Origin: Pontibacter lucknowensis
GTDB taxonomy: Bacteria > Bacteroidota > Bacteroidia > Cytophagales > Hymenobacteraceae
Direction of reading: 5' to 3'
DNA length: 64,000 nucleotides
Assembly (NCBI RefSeq): GCF_900156415.1
Contig: NZ_FTNM01000002.1
Coordinates: forward strand, 62,001-126,000
Part shown: piece by piece, positions 34,054 to 42,367 of the stretch
How the letters are laid out: each line of letters begins with the position of its first letter
How positions within the stretch are numbered: position 1 is the first letter of the stretch
Notes under the pieces: generated by a model
Told to the model about the DNA's origin: nothing
Database searches by the model: none
The model's input: only the letters and a program-made list of their open reading frames with translations
Translations under genes and position numbers: made by a program

Positions 34054-34073
34054 CGCGAGCGTCCTCGCTCGTG
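34054..34073. repeat. Short REP-like hairpin beside the transposase gene
   Basis: CGCGAGCG (34054-34061) and CGCTCGTG (34066-34073) pair around TCCT with one wobble. It is about 11 bases ahead of a half copy of the long palindromic repeat and 110 bases ahead of the transposase ATG. Confidence 0.6.
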
Positions 34074-34083
34074 TCTACATGCC

Positions 34084-34132
34084 CCCTCGCTCGCGTCCCG
34101 CGAGTGTGAGCTATCCATACGCCTCTGGCGTA
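34084..34132. repeat. Dispersed palindromic repeat, half copy B
   Basis: Bases 34084-34116 match the left arm of the family (CCCTCGCTCGCGTCCCGCGA then GTGTGAGCTATCC). Instead of the core a small hairpin TACGCC-TCT-GGCGTA follows (34118-34132). The right arm is absent. It lies 50 bases ahead of the transposase. Confidence 0.75.
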
Positions 34133-34182
34133 ATTTATAGGGTATTTGAAGCCCATATATAATTAAAATAGAACCTCAAACC

Positions 34183-34713
34183 ATGAGCGAGTACCGCAAA
34201 GCACATCCTGATGAACTCTACTTTGTCACGATGTCTGTTGTGGGTTGGCTGGATGTCTTCACACGCAATGAATACAAAGATATTGTGATTGATAACTTAA
34301 GGTACTGCCAACAGAAGGAGGGGCTTGAGGTTTTTGCCTACGTTATCATGACCAACCACCTGCATCTGATTGTGAGAAGACGCGATAAAGAGTTGACAGA
34401 ATTACTGGGGAGATTTAAAAGCTTTACAGCGAAGAAGATCATCGCTGCCATTGAGAATAACGTTCAGGAGAGTAGAAGGGAGTGGTTGCTATACCTGTTT
34501 AGGCACTTTGCAAAGGTTAATAAACAGTATGTAGGAAATCATTTCTGGCAGTATTCGAGCCATCCTACGTTGCTGGATACACCCAAGATAATGGAGCAGA
34601 AAGAAGAATACATTCATATGAATCCGGTAAGGGCAGGGATTGTGAATGAGCCGCAAGCTTATGTTTATAGTAGCGCATGTGCGGATAGCCCTTTGAAAGT
34701 GATGGAGATGTAG
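34183..34713 (+). CDS. REP-associated tyrosine transposase (RAYT, IS200/IS605 Y1-like)
   Basis: The 176-residue protein belongs to the HUH single-tyrosine nuclease fold. The HUH motif is His59-Leu-His61 in YVIMTNHLHLIVR, and the likely catalytic Tyr is Tyr143 in EEYIHMNPVRAGIV, followed by YVYSSA, the standard RAYT end. The protein cuts and joins single-stranded DNA at hairpins; RAYTs are domesticated and spread REP sequences in trans. It has repeats of the palindromic family on both sides (half copy at 34084, full copy at 34729). No IS ends or second gene are seen. It sits between paoC and xdhC without disturbing either. Confidence 0.88.
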   Translation: MSEYRKAHPDELYFVTMSVVGWLDVFTRNEYKDIVIDNLRYCQQKEGLEVFAYVIMTNHLHLIVRRRDKELTELLGRFKSFTAKKIIAAIENNVQESRREWLLYLFRHFAKVNKQYVGNHFWQYSSHPTLLDTPKIMEQKEEYIHMNPVRAGIVNEPQAYVYSSACADSPLKVMEM

Positions 34714-34728
34714 GTATATATTTTGCCT

Positions 34729-34851
34729 CCCTCTCGCTCGCGTCCCGCGAGTGTGAGCTATCTGGCGGACTCTGGCCGCTATTTTTGTGCCACTAGGCAC
34801 AGGTGGCGGGACGCCACGGGATAGCTTACACTCGCGGGACGCGAGCGAGGG
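34729..34851. repeat. Dispersed palindromic repeat, copy C (full) behind the transposase gene
   Basis: The unit runs from CCCTCTCGCTCGCGTCCCGC to GGGACGCGAGCGAGGG. Both arms have about 30 paired bases with one mismatch and the arms themselves can fold (CGCGTCCCGCG). The core TGGCGGACTCTGGCCG and the GTGGCGGGACGCCAC hairpin match copy A. It starts 15 bases after the transposase stop. Confidence 0.85.
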
Positions 34852-34932
34852 AATCTGCCCACATTAAACCAAACCCCTCCCCAAAAGTCTTAAATTTCGT
34901 AACTTGTCATCTTCAAGAGCAATTACCATCAC

Positions 34933-36111
34933 ATGAAAGAACTGCAGGATATCGTAGGGGCGTATGAACTGGCGCGGCAGGAGGGGAAGCAGGCGGCACT
35001 GGCGACGGTGGTGCAGGTGCAGGGCTCTTCGTACCGGAGACCCGGTGCCCGTATGCTGGTGACCGAAGACGGACAGCTGACCGGCGCGATCAGCGGCGGC
35101 TGTCTGGAGGGAGATGCGCTGCGTAAGGCCCGTCTGGTGATGCACGAGCAGAAATCCATGCTGGTGACCTATGATACCACCGATGAAGATGATGCGCAAC
35201 TGGGCGTGGGTCTGGGCTGTAACGGAATCATCCAGATCCTAATTGAGCCCATTAATCCAAATGATCCTGCAAATCCAATCACTTTCTTTCAGGCTTTTCT
35301 GAACAATCGGCAGTCGGCGGTAATCGTGACGCTTTTCTCGCTCGAGAACCGCACAAGTTTGCAGCCGGGTACCTGCCTGTTTATACCTGAGAGAGGAGCT
35401 TTGGCCGGTACATGCACTGATGCCATGCTGCAGGAAGCCCTCCTGCGCGATGCGCAACAGGTGCTGGCGCAGCGTGAGTCCTTCACGAAAACCTATATGA
35501 CCGATGAAGGCACTTTGACAGGCTTCGTGGAATTATTACAACCGGCTGTGTCGCTGGTGGTGGTGGGGGCCGGCAATGACGCTATACCTGTGGTAAACAT
35601 GGCCGCGATACTGGGCTGGCAGGTGACCGTCGTAGATGGTCGGGCGACCTATGCCAAGACAAGTCGTTTTCCGGCTGCACAACAGGTGCTTGTGGCCAAA
35701 CCGGAGCAGGTGCTGACGCAGCTTAAACCCGATGAACAAACAGTTTTTGTGCTGATGACGCACAATTATAACTATGATCTTGCCATGCTGCGGCAGCTTT
35801 TGCCACTGGCTATACCTTACATCGGTTCACTGGGGCCGAAAAAGAAACTGGAGCGCATGCTGGCAGAATTGCAGGACGAAGGGATGGAGATAAGCGAGGA
35901 AATGCTACAGCGGGTATACGGTCCGACCGGACTGGAGATCGGTGCTGAAACTTCCGAGGAAATCGCTCTTTCCATCCTGGCTGAGATCAAGGCGGTACTG
36001 GCGAACAAGTCAGGTGGCTTCCTGCGCGATAAACCGGGTGCTATCCACGATCGCGGTGATGAAAACCTGGAACTGGGCAAACAGACAAGCGTATCCGGAT
36101 GTTTTCTGTAA
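34933..36111 (+). CDS. xdhC: XdhC/CoxI family molybdenum-cofactor maturation factor
   Basis: The 392-residue protein shows the XdhC N-terminal part (SYRRPGARMLVTEDGQLTGAISGGCLEGDALRKA) and a Rossmann-like C-terminal part (VVVGAGNDAIPVVNMAAILGWQVTVVDGRATYA and FVLMTHNYNYDLAMLRQLL, YIGSLGPKKKLERML). XdhC proteins bind the cofactor, help add the terminal sulfur and insert it into hydroxylases. It is located between the two hydroxylase operons, the place expected for a factor serving both. Its last 13 bases overlap the start of mocA, so they are translated together. Confidence 0.92.
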   Translation: MKELQDIVGAYELARQEGKQAALATVVQVQGSSYRRPGARMLVTEDGQLTGAISGGCLEGDALRKARLVMHEQKSMLVTYDTTDEDDAQLGVGLGCNGIIQILIEPINPNDPANPITFFQAFLNNRQSAVIVTLFSLENRTSLQPGTCLFIPERGALAGTCTDAMLQEALLRDAQQVLAQRESFTKTYMTDEGTLTGFVELLQPAVSLVVVGAGNDAIPVVNMAAILGWQVTVVDGRATYAKTSRFPAAQQVLVAKPEQVLTQLKPDEQTVFVLMTHNYNYDLAMLRQLLPLAIPYIGSLGPKKKLERMLAELQDEGMEISEEMLQRVYGPTGLEIGAETSEEIALSILAEIKAVLANKSGGFLRDKPGAIHDRGDENLELGKQTSVSGCFL

Positions 36112-36704
36112 GCGGACTGGTCATACTGGCGGCTGGCGCTTCCACCCGGTTAGGACAGCCAAAGCAACTGCTGTATTACCAGGGCAAAAGCCTTTTGCAA
36201 CGTGCTGCGCAGGTGGCTACGGAAGCTGGTTTTTCGCCTGTGGTAGTGGTGCTGGGGGCGCAAGCGGAAAAGCTTATACCTGAACTTGCCAACCTGCCTG
36301 TTACAACGGTGCAGAACCCCGACTGGCAGGAGGGAATGGCTTCTTCTATCCGAACCGGGCTACAGGAACTTTTGAAATTAAAGCCCACGCTGGACGACGT
36401 GACCTTTATGGTTTGTGATCAGCCTTTTGTGGATGCTGCTGTGCTGAAGCAACTGCTGCAGGCAAAACAGGACGGTCGGAGCGGCATTATCGCCTGCGCC
36501 TACCAGGGAACACTGGGTACACCGGTGCTTTTTGATAAGTTTTACTTCCCCGAATTACTGGCGCTGGAAGGGCAGGAGGGCGCTAAGAAAATCATTCTGA
36601 AACATCCTATAGCGGTCAGATCGCTGCGTTTTGAAGCAGGTGCTATCGATATTGACACGGCAGCAGACTATGCGGCACTGCTTCAGACAGATTTGCCGGA
36701 TTAA
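36099..36704 (+). CDS. mocA: Molybdenum cofactor cytidylyltransferase-like protein
   Basis: The 201-residue protein has the nucleotidyltransferase motif LAAGASTRLGQPKQLL near the N-terminus, then NPDWQEGMASSIRTGL and the Asp pocket FMVCDQPFVDAA. This is the MocA/MobA-like order; the RLGQPKQLL form with GMASSIRTG is typical of MocA, which makes molybdopterin cytosine dinucleotide from CTP. PaoABC- and IorAB-like hydroxylases use that form, so the context agrees. It overlaps xdhC by 13 bases. It could also act with GTP, but the neighbours and a separate MobA domain at 42348 argue for CTP. Confidence 0.85.
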   Translation: MFSVSGLVILAAGASTRLGQPKQLLYYQGKSLLQRAAQVATEAGFSPVVVVLGAQAEKLIPELANLPVTTVQNPDWQEGMASSIRTGLQELLKLKPTLDDVTFMVCDQPFVDAAVLKQLLQAKQDGRSGIIACAYQGTLGTPVLFDKFYFPELLALEGQEGAKKIILKHPIAVRSLRFEAGAIDIDTAADYAALLQTDLPD

Positions 36705-36750
36705 CCAGACTTTAAGCGGGACTGCTTATTTCCCGCTCCATATATTTTCC

Positions 36751-36758
36751 TAACTTAG
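36751..36758 (+). promoter_or_regulatory. Candidate -7 box for the IorAB-like operon
   Basis: TAACTTAG matches TAnnTTTG in six of eight positions and lies 25 bases before the ATG at 36783. No -33 TTG is clear. Confidence 0.3.
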
Positions 36759-36782
36759 AGTTCAAAATTTCAGATTAGAAAG

Positions 36783-37244
36783 ATGGCGACATACAAACTG
36801 CAAATCAATGGCCGAAGCTATGAGGTCGATGTAGAGCCGGACACCCCGTTGCTTTGGGTGCTGCGCGACAACCTGGGACTGGTAGGCACCAAGTATGGCT
36901 GCGGCATTGCACAATGCGGCGCCTGCACCGTGCATGTCAACGGCAACGCCATGCGCTCCTGCGTGTACCCTGTTTCTGCCGCTGCCAGCGCTAAGATCAC
37001 CACGATTGAAGGCTTGTCTGAGGCCGGCGACCATCCGGTGCAGCTGGCCTGGGACGAAGTGGATGTGGCCCAGTGCGGCTACTGCCAGGCCGGGCAGATC
37101 ATGACGGCTACGGCACTTCTGAATAAGAACCAGAAGCCTACTGCCGAGGAGATCGACAATGCCATGAACGGCAATATCTGCCGTTGCGGTACCTACCACC
37201 GCATTCGTGAAGCTGTTGCATTAGCCGCCACTAAACTCAAATAA
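36783..37244 (+). CDS. iorA: [2Fe-2S] subunit of an isoquinoline 1-oxidoreductase-like hydroxylase
   Basis: The 153-residue small subunit has the two cluster sites of the family: [13 protein letters not shown] with the later Cys in RSC, and QCGYCQAGQ with NICRCGTY. It transfers electrons from the molybdenum subunit to an external acceptor, probably a cytochrome, since no FAD subunit follows. It is three bases ahead of the large subunit gene. No signal peptide is present; in this family the small subunit is carried across the membrane together with the TAT-tagged large one. Substrate is unknown. Confidence 0.9.
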   Translation: MATYKLQINGRSYEVDVEPDTPLLWVLRDNLGLVGTKYGCGIAQCGACTVHVNGNAMRSCVYPVSAAASAKITTIEGLSEAGDHPVQLAWDEVDVAQCGYCQAGQIMTATALLNKNQKPTAEEIDNAMNGNICRCGTYHRIREAVALAATKLK

Positions 37245-37247
37245 GCC

Positions 37248-39401
37248 ATGTCAGAACTAACACAGGAAAGCAGACGCAATTTCATGAAGCTGTTCGCCGT
37301 GGCGGGCGGCGGTCTTGTCTTGGGTTTCAACTCGACCAGCTCTATTGCTTCGGGCCTGGGCCTGATCGACGGATCGAACCTGCCGGCAGCTGCCATCGAC
37401 TTCAACAGCTACCTCTCTATTTCCCCGGAAAACATCATTACTATTTTGTCGCCGAACCCGGAACTGGGGCAGAACATCAAGACCTCTTTCCCGATGATCG
37501 TGGCAGAGGAGCTGGATGCCGACTGGACCAAAGTGAAAGTGGTGCAGGCTCCCCTGGATACAAACAAATTTGAGCGCCAGGTAACAGGTGGCAGTGGTGC
37601 CGTACCGCACTCCTGGGAACGCCTGCGCAAAGCTGGTGCTACAGCCCGCCAGATGTTGATGGAAGCGGCCGCCAAACGCTGGAACGTATCGGCTAACTCC
37701 CTCAGCACAGAAAACGGCATGGTAGTACACGCTACCAGCGATCGTAAACTGAGCTATGGTGAACTGGCCATCGAAGCCTCCAAATTGCCAGTGCCAACGG
37801 ACGTGAAGCTGAAGGACAACAAAGACTTCAAACTGATTGGCACGGCCGTTCGCAACGTCGACAACCACGAGATGATTACCGGCAAGCCGCTTTATGGCCT
37901 GGATGTGTACAAAGAGGGCATGCTCTTCGCCGTGATCCAGCGTCCGGAAGCTTTCGGGATGAAACTGAAATCGGTGGATGCCGCCAAGGCGAAAGCGTTG
38001 CCAGGTATAGTAGACGTAGTAACATTTGGTAACAATGTGGCTGTGGTCGGCAAATCGACCTGGCAGGTGATGAAGGCCCGCAAGGAACTGAAAATTGCAT
38101 ACGAACCAGACGAGGCCTTGGAAAGCTCTGCCGACCACGACCGTCTTTTCAAGGAACTGCTCAATAGTCCGGAAGCTACGGTGCGCCGCAAAGACGGTGA
38201 CGTGGAGGCGGCCTTTAAGAACGCGGCAAAAGTGATCAAGAGCGAGTACCAGTGTCCGTTCCTGTCGCACAGCCCGATGGAGCCGATGAACTTCTTCGCG
38301 CATGTGCGTCCGGATGGCGTAGAGCTGGCTGGCCCGACCCAAACGCCACAACGTGCCCGCGACATGGTGGCGAAGCTACTTGATATTGCCCCCGAAAAGA
38401 TCACGCTGGAGCTGACACGCCTGGGTGGTGGTTTCGGTCGACGCCTCAGTGCAGACTATGTGCTGGAAGCGGCTGAGCTTTCGAGCATCATCAAAGCACC
38501 GGTGAAAGTGATCTGGAGCCGTGAAGATGACATGTCCGGCGGTACCTATCGTCCGGCAGTGCGCTACCGTTTTGAGGCGGCCCTGGATGCCAAAGGCAAC
38601 ATGATCGGCTACAAGCTGCGTGGTGTGGGCATCAACTCAGGCAACCCAACGCGAGAAGATAACTTCCCATCCGGTGCCGTAGAGAACCTGTTGATCGACT
38701 CAGTAGAACATAAATCGCCGATCACGACTGGTCCGTGGCGTGCCCCGATCACCAACTTCCTGGCTTTCGCCGAGCAGGCTTTCCTCGATGAGGTAGCGCA
38801 GGCAGCTAAAAAAGACCCGGTGCAGTTCCGCCTCGAGCTATTGGATAAAGCGAAAAAAACGCCTGTAGGGGAGATCAAATATGACATCGACCGCATGCGT
38901 GGCGTGATCGAACTGGCTTCTGAGAAATCGAACTGGGGCAAGAAGAAAGGCGTGCACCAGGGCTTCAGCGTTTACTTCTCACACCGCTCATATGTAGCAC
39001 AGGTGGCCGAGGTGAAGCTAGTGAAATCGGTGCCGGTAGTAGAGAAGGTATACGCTGCTGCTGACTGTGGCATTGTGGTAAACCTGAGCGGTGCCTACCA
39101 GCAGGTGCGCGGCGGTATCGTGGACGGTCTGGGCCATGCCATGTACAGCAAACTCTCCTTCAAGGACGGCGCCGTAGAGCAGAAGAACTTCAACAACTAC
39201 CGCCTGATCCGCCTCAAAGAAGTGCCTGAGATCGACGTGCATTTCGTGAACAACGGCATCGATCCGACCGGCTTGGGCGAACCAGCGCTCCCACCAACCG
39301 GAGGCGCCGTAGCAAACGCCATCTTCAAAGCCACCGGCAAACGCCTCCGCAACCAGCCTTTCATGGAGCAGCCGGAGTTGAAGGGTGGGAAGGTTATATA
39401 G
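37248..39401 (+). CDS. iorB: Molybdenum-binding subunit, IorB-like, with TAT signal
   Basis: The 717-residue protein starts with a twin-arginine signal: ESRRNFMKLFAVAGGGLVLGF. So the folded complex is exported to the periplasm. The body has the aldehyde-oxidase fold seen twice in this family, with GGSGAVPHSWERLRKAGATARQML, LGGGFGRRLSADYV and the late GLGEPALPPTGGAVANAIF, where Glu is the catalytic base. Lack of a FAD subunit and periplasmic placement imply electron transfer to a cytochrome c; two cytochrome genes are in the window but not adjacent. A palindromic repeat follows 11 bases after the stop. Confidence 0.92.
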   Translation: MSELTQESRRNFMKLFAVAGGGLVLGFNSTSSIASGLGLIDGSNLPAAAIDFNSYLSISPENIITILSPNPELGQNIKTSFPMIVAEELDADWTKVKVVQAPLDTNKFERQVTGGSGAVPHSWERLRKAGATARQMLMEAAAKRWNVSANSLSTENGMVVHATSDRKLSYGELAIEASKLPVPTDVKLKDNKDFKLIGTAVRNVDNHEMITGKPLYGLDVYKEGMLFAVIQRPEAFGMKLKSVDAAKAKALPGIVDVVTFGNNVAVVGKSTWQVMKARKELKIAYEPDEALESSADHDRLFKELLNSPEATVRRKDGDVEAAFKNAAKVIKSEYQCPFLSHSPMEPMNFFAHVRPDGVELAGPTQTPQRARDMVAKLLDIAPEKITLELTRLGGGFGRRLSADYVLEAAELSSIIKAPVKVIWSREDDMSGGTYRPAVRYRFEAALDAKGNMIGYKLRGVGINSGNPTREDNFPSGAVENLLIDSVEHKSPITTGPWRAPITNFLAFAEQAFLDEVAQAAKKDPVQFRLELLDKAKKTPVGEIKYDIDRMRGVIELASEKSNWGKKKGVHQGFSVYFSHRSYVAQVAEVKLVKSVPVVEKVYAAADCGIVVNLSGAYQQVRGGIVDGLGHAMYSKLSFKDGAVEQKNFNNYRLIRLKEVPEIDVHFVNNGIDPTGLGEPALPPTGGAVANAIFKATGKRLRNQPFMEQPELKGGKVI

Positions 39402-39411
39402 TTAATCTATC

Positions 39412-39533
39412 CCCTCGCTCGCGTCCCGCGAGTGTGAGCTATCCAGTGGCGTCCCGCCACGTGTGCCGGTAGGTACAAACCAAAGCGGCCAGAGTCCGCC
39501 CGATAGCTCACACTCGCGGGACGCGAGCGAGGG
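39412..39533. repeat. Dispersed palindromic repeat, copy D (full, inverted core)
   Basis: 122 bp with perfectly paired 32-base arms (CCCTCGCTCGCGTCCCGCGA then GTGTGAGCTATC and its inverse). The core is the reverse complement of that in copies A and C, so the whole unit is flipped. It begins 11 bases after the iorB stop and lies ahead of moaA. Confidence 0.9.
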
Positions 39534-39627
39534 AGATAAAATATCTTCCTTGTGAAAGGGCAGGGATGGTTTGACCCGATAGAGAGAATAACCAAACATC
39601 CGCAGCAAATAAGGAGTACAGTTAAGC

Positions 39628-40608
39628 ATGTTGGTAGACAGACACGGAAGGAAGATCAACTATTTGAGACTGGCGGTGACCGACAGGTGCAATCTGCGTT
39701 GCTTTTACTGCATGCCGGAACAGGGGCTGGACTGGCTTTCGCGGAGCGAGCTGATGAGCTATGAGGAGATGCTCCACATCAGTCAGGTGATGCTCCACAT
39801 GGGAATTGAGAAGATCCGAATTACGGGAGGGGAGCCTTTTGTGCGTAAAGATTTCATGCCTTTCCTGTCGAAACTCTCCCAATTGCAGGGACTCCAGCAG
39901 CTGACGCTGACCACTAACGGAGTGCTCACGGCCCCTTTTGTGCCGGAGCTCAAGAAAATAGGTATACACTCCGTCAACCTCAGTCTTGACACCCTCGACC
40001 CGAACCGATTCTTCGCCATTACCCGTCGCGATGTATTACCTTCCGTGCTCGAAACACTGGAAGCTTTGCTGCAGCATGGGATCGAAGTGAAGATCAATGC
40101 CGTGGTGATGGAAGGAAAAAACACCGAGGATATCCTGCCGCTGGTAGAACTCACCAAAAGCCATCCGGTAAGTGTGCGTTTCATCGAAGAGATGCCTTTC
40201 AACGGTGGCGAAAGTCACTATACCTCCCTCGCCTGGGACCACTTTCGCATCCTGGAGAAGATCAAAGAGCAGTACCCGGCCATTACAAAAACGATCGATC
40301 CGCCGCACTCCACCTCCTACAATTACCAGATACCGGGGCACAAGGGCAGCGTGGGGATTATTGCCGCTTATACCCGTTCTTTCTGCGGTACCTGCAACCG
40401 TATCCGGCTCACGCCGCAGGGCGAGCTTAAGACCTGTCTCTACGGCGATAGCGTGCTGAATGTAAAGGACCTGATGCGCAGTGGTATGCCGTTGCAACAA
40501 CTGCAGCTTGCACTTAGCCAAGCCATCAGTCTGAAAGAAAAAGATGGTTGGGAAGCTGAGAAAAACAGCCAGTCGCTGCATACTTCCATGGCCAGTATTG
40601 GAGGCTGA
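39628..40608 (+). CDS. moaA: GTP 3',8-cyclase MoaA, first step of molybdopterin synthesis
   Basis: The 326-residue radical-SAM enzyme turns GTP into 3',8-cyclo-GTP. The N-terminal [4Fe-4S] site is TDRCNLRCFYC (Cys21, Cys25, Cys28), the second cluster site is FCGTCNRIR with a further Cys in LKTCLYGD, and the chain ends in the catalytic Gly-Gly tail (SIGG). The SD-like AAGGAGT stands 11 bases before the ATG. It begins the cofactor-synthesis gene run and follows a repeat, so its promoter should be in 39534-39627. Confidence 0.96.
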   Translation: MLVDRHGRKINYLRLAVTDRCNLRCFYCMPEQGLDWLSRSELMSYEEMLHISQVMLHMGIEKIRITGGEPFVRKDFMPFLSKLSQLQGLQQLTLTTNGVLTAPFVPELKKIGIHSVNLSLDTLDPNRFFAITRRDVLPSVLETLEALLQHGIEVKINAVVMEGKNTEDILPLVELTKSHPVSVRFIEEMPFNGGESHYTSLAWDHFRILEKIKEQYPAITKTIDPPHSTSYNYQIPGHKGSVGIIAAYTRSFCGTCNRIRLTPQGELKTCLYGDSVLNVKDLMRSGMPLQQLQLALSQAISLKEKDGWEAEKNSQSLHTSMASIGG

Positions 40609-40625
40609 TCTAAACTACCACAAAC

Positions 40626-41831
40626 ATGATTTCAGTTCAAGAAGCGGAAGCCATCATACAGGCCCAGGTCAGAGACTTTGGCACCGAGCAACTGCCTTTC
40701 GAAAAGACGCTGGGCCGGGTGCTGGCGGAGGACCTGCGCACCGACCGCGACCTGCCACCCTTCAACCGGGTCGCCATGGACGGCATTGCCATCCGCTACG
40801 AAGACTTTGCAACAGGCACCCGCACTTTCCGCATCAAAGGCACACAGGCGGCAGGGGACAGTCCAATTGAGATTTCCTCGCCCGACGAGTGCGTGGAGAT
40901 CATGACTGGCGCGGCGCTACCTCCTTCAGTAGATACTGTCATCCGCTACGAAGACCTGGAACTGCATGACGGTCAAGCGAAGGTCAAAATTGACGCACTG
41001 CAAAAAGGGCAGAGCATCCATACCCAAGGCAAGGACCGAAAACAAGGTGAGGTAGTAGCCACAGCCAACCAAACGGTGAACGTTGCTTTGGTAGGGATGG
41101 CCGCAGCGGTGGGGGCAACGCAGCTTACTGTCAAAAAGCTGCCCCGCACGGTGGTGATTTCGACAGGCGACGAACTGGTGGACGTGAATCAAAACCCTTC
41201 GCCCTACCAAATCAGACGCTCGAACAGTTACATGGTGAAAGCTGCTCTGGAAAAATACGGTCTTCAGGCTGATCTCTTGCATATAGCAGATGATCAAAGT
41301 CAACTGAAAGCACGACTACAGGATTGCTTGGAACGCTACGATGTGTTGATACTGAGCGGCGGCATCTCGATGGGAAAATTCGACTATGTCCCGCAGGTGC
41401 TGGAAGAGCTGGCCGTGGAGAAGTTGTTTCATAAAGTGCAGCAGCGACCGGGCAAGCCTTTTTGGTTTGGGGTGCATGCAGGAGGTGCTGTAGTTTTCGC
41501 CCTGCCGGGTAACCCGGGTTCTACCTTCATGTGCCTGCATCGCTATTTTATGCCCTGGTTGCAGGCTTGTTTAGGTATAGCCAGACAGGCAGGTATGTAT
41601 GCCGTTTTGAACTCTGATTTTTCTTTTCAGCCGCCCCTGCAGTATTTTCTGCAAGTAAAGCTAAACATCAGCGAGCAAGGTCAATTACTGGCCACGCCGC
41701 TCGAAGGCAACGGCTCCGGTGATTTCTCGAATCTGGTCGAAGCGGATGCTTTTTTAGAGCTGCCAGCGGAAGGGAGTGCGTTTCAGAAAGGGGAGGTATA
41801 CCGGGTGTGGCCGTTTAAGGAGGTAGGATAA
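40626..41831 (+). CDS. moeA: Molybdopterin molybdotransferase MoeA
   Basis: The 401-residue enzyme inserts molybdate into adenylated molybdopterin. Landmarks: DRDLPPFNRVAMDGIA, GAALPPSVDTVIRYED, VVISTGDELVDV and the ILSGGISMGKFDYVP segment, then ALPGNPGSTF. Domain order is normal, with the C-terminal beta domain complete. The gene follows moaA by 17 bases and is in the same transcript. A half copy of the dispersed repeat lies just behind the stop. Confidence 0.95.
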   Translation: MISVQEAEAIIQAQVRDFGTEQLPFEKTLGRVLAEDLRTDRDLPPFNRVAMDGIAIRYEDFATGTRTFRIKGTQAAGDSPIEISSPDECVEIMTGAALPPSVDTVIRYEDLELHDGQAKVKIDALQKGQSIHTQGKDRKQGEVVATANQTVNVALVGMAAAVGATQLTVKKLPRTVVISTGDELVDVNQNPSPYQIRRSNSYMVKAALEKYGLQADLLHIADDQSQLKARLQDCLERYDVLILSGGISMGKFDYVPQVLEELAVEKLFHKVQQRPGKPFWFGVHAGGAVVFALPGNPGSTFMCLHRYFMPWLQACLGIARQAGMYAVLNSDFSFQPPLQYFLQVKLNISEQGQLLATPLEGNGSGDFSNLVEADAFLELPAEGSAFQKGEVYRVWPFKEVG

Positions 41832-41837
41832 CACTTC

Positions 41838-41865
41838 GCTCACACTCGCGGGACGCGAGCGAGGG
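41838..41865. repeat. Dispersed palindromic repeat, half copy E
   Basis: Only the right arm is present: GCTCACACTCGCGGGACGCG then AGCGAGGG. It lies six bases after the moeA stop and 25 bases before moaC. Confidence 0.75.
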
Positions 41866-41890
41866 AATAAAACTTTTACAAACCAAAACC

Positions 41891-42367
41891 ATGACTGATT
41901 TTTCACACTTGAACGATAAAGGCCAGGCAACGATGGTAGACGTGGGCGGCAAGCAGGCCACGCATCGTACCGCCACGGCACGCAGCATTGTGACGCTGCC
42001 GCAGGAGGTACTGGAGAAATTTGCGGCCGATGATATACAGACAAAAAAAGGATCAGTGTTTCAGACAGCGATCATCGCCGGTATCATGGCCGCCAAAAAG
42101 ACTGGAGAACTAATCCCGCTCTGCCACCCGATCGGTATGGACAATTGCAACATCACCATTCAACTCAACGAACAGCAGGAGGTGGTGATCGACTGCACAG
42201 CCAGCATCACCGCCAAAACAGGTATAGAGATGGAGGCGCTGGTGGGGGCCTCGGTGGCGGCGCTCACTGTGTATGACATGTGCAAGGCGCTGAGCCACGA
42301 CATTGTAATTAAGGAAACGAAGCTGATTGAAAAGACAGGAGGAAAGCGTGACTTCAAAAGAGCATAG
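41891..42367 (+). CDS. moaC: Cyclic pyranopterin monophosphate synthase MoaC
   Basis: The 158-residue enzyme converts the MoaA product to cyclic pyranopterin monophosphate. The sequence follows the family: FSHLNDKGQATMVDVGGKQATHRTATA, KKTGELIPLCHPIGMDNCNI and EMEALVGASVAALTVYDMCKAL, with the active-site Lys in the last region (DIVIKETKLIEKTGGKRDF). Its end overlaps the mobB-mobA fusion gene by 20 bases, and within it the strong ribosome site of that gene is found. Confidence 0.96.
   Translation: MTDFSHLNDKGQATMVDVGGKQATHRTATARSIVTLPQEVLEKFAADDIQTKKGSVFQTAIIAGIMAAKKTGELIPLCHPIGMDNCNITIQLNEQQEVVIDCTASITAKTGIEMEALVGASVAALTVYDMCKALSHDIVIKETKLIEKTGGKRDFKRA
42337..42342 (+). promoter_or_regulatory. 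Strong ribosome-binding site deciding a GTG start
   Basis: AGGAGG lies five bases before GTG at 42348, inside the 3' end of moaC. Such a full Shine-Dalgarno site is rare in this genome, and it argues for the GTG rather than a TTG at 42327 as the start. Confidence 0.7.

Noticed and set aside
34183..34713. Active insertion sequence IS200/IS605
   Set aside because: Only the Y1-type gene is present, with RAYT-type C-terminus and no defined left and right ends or tnpB; a domesticated REP transposase fits better.
37257..38351. 364-residue antisense frame in iorB
   Set aside because: Shadow frame with His/Phe/Arg-rich composition and no domain.
39534..39627. Molybdenum-cofactor riboswitch ahead of moaA
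   Set aside because: The 94-base leader is short and does not show the paired pattern of the known motif; only a ribosome-binding site is clear.
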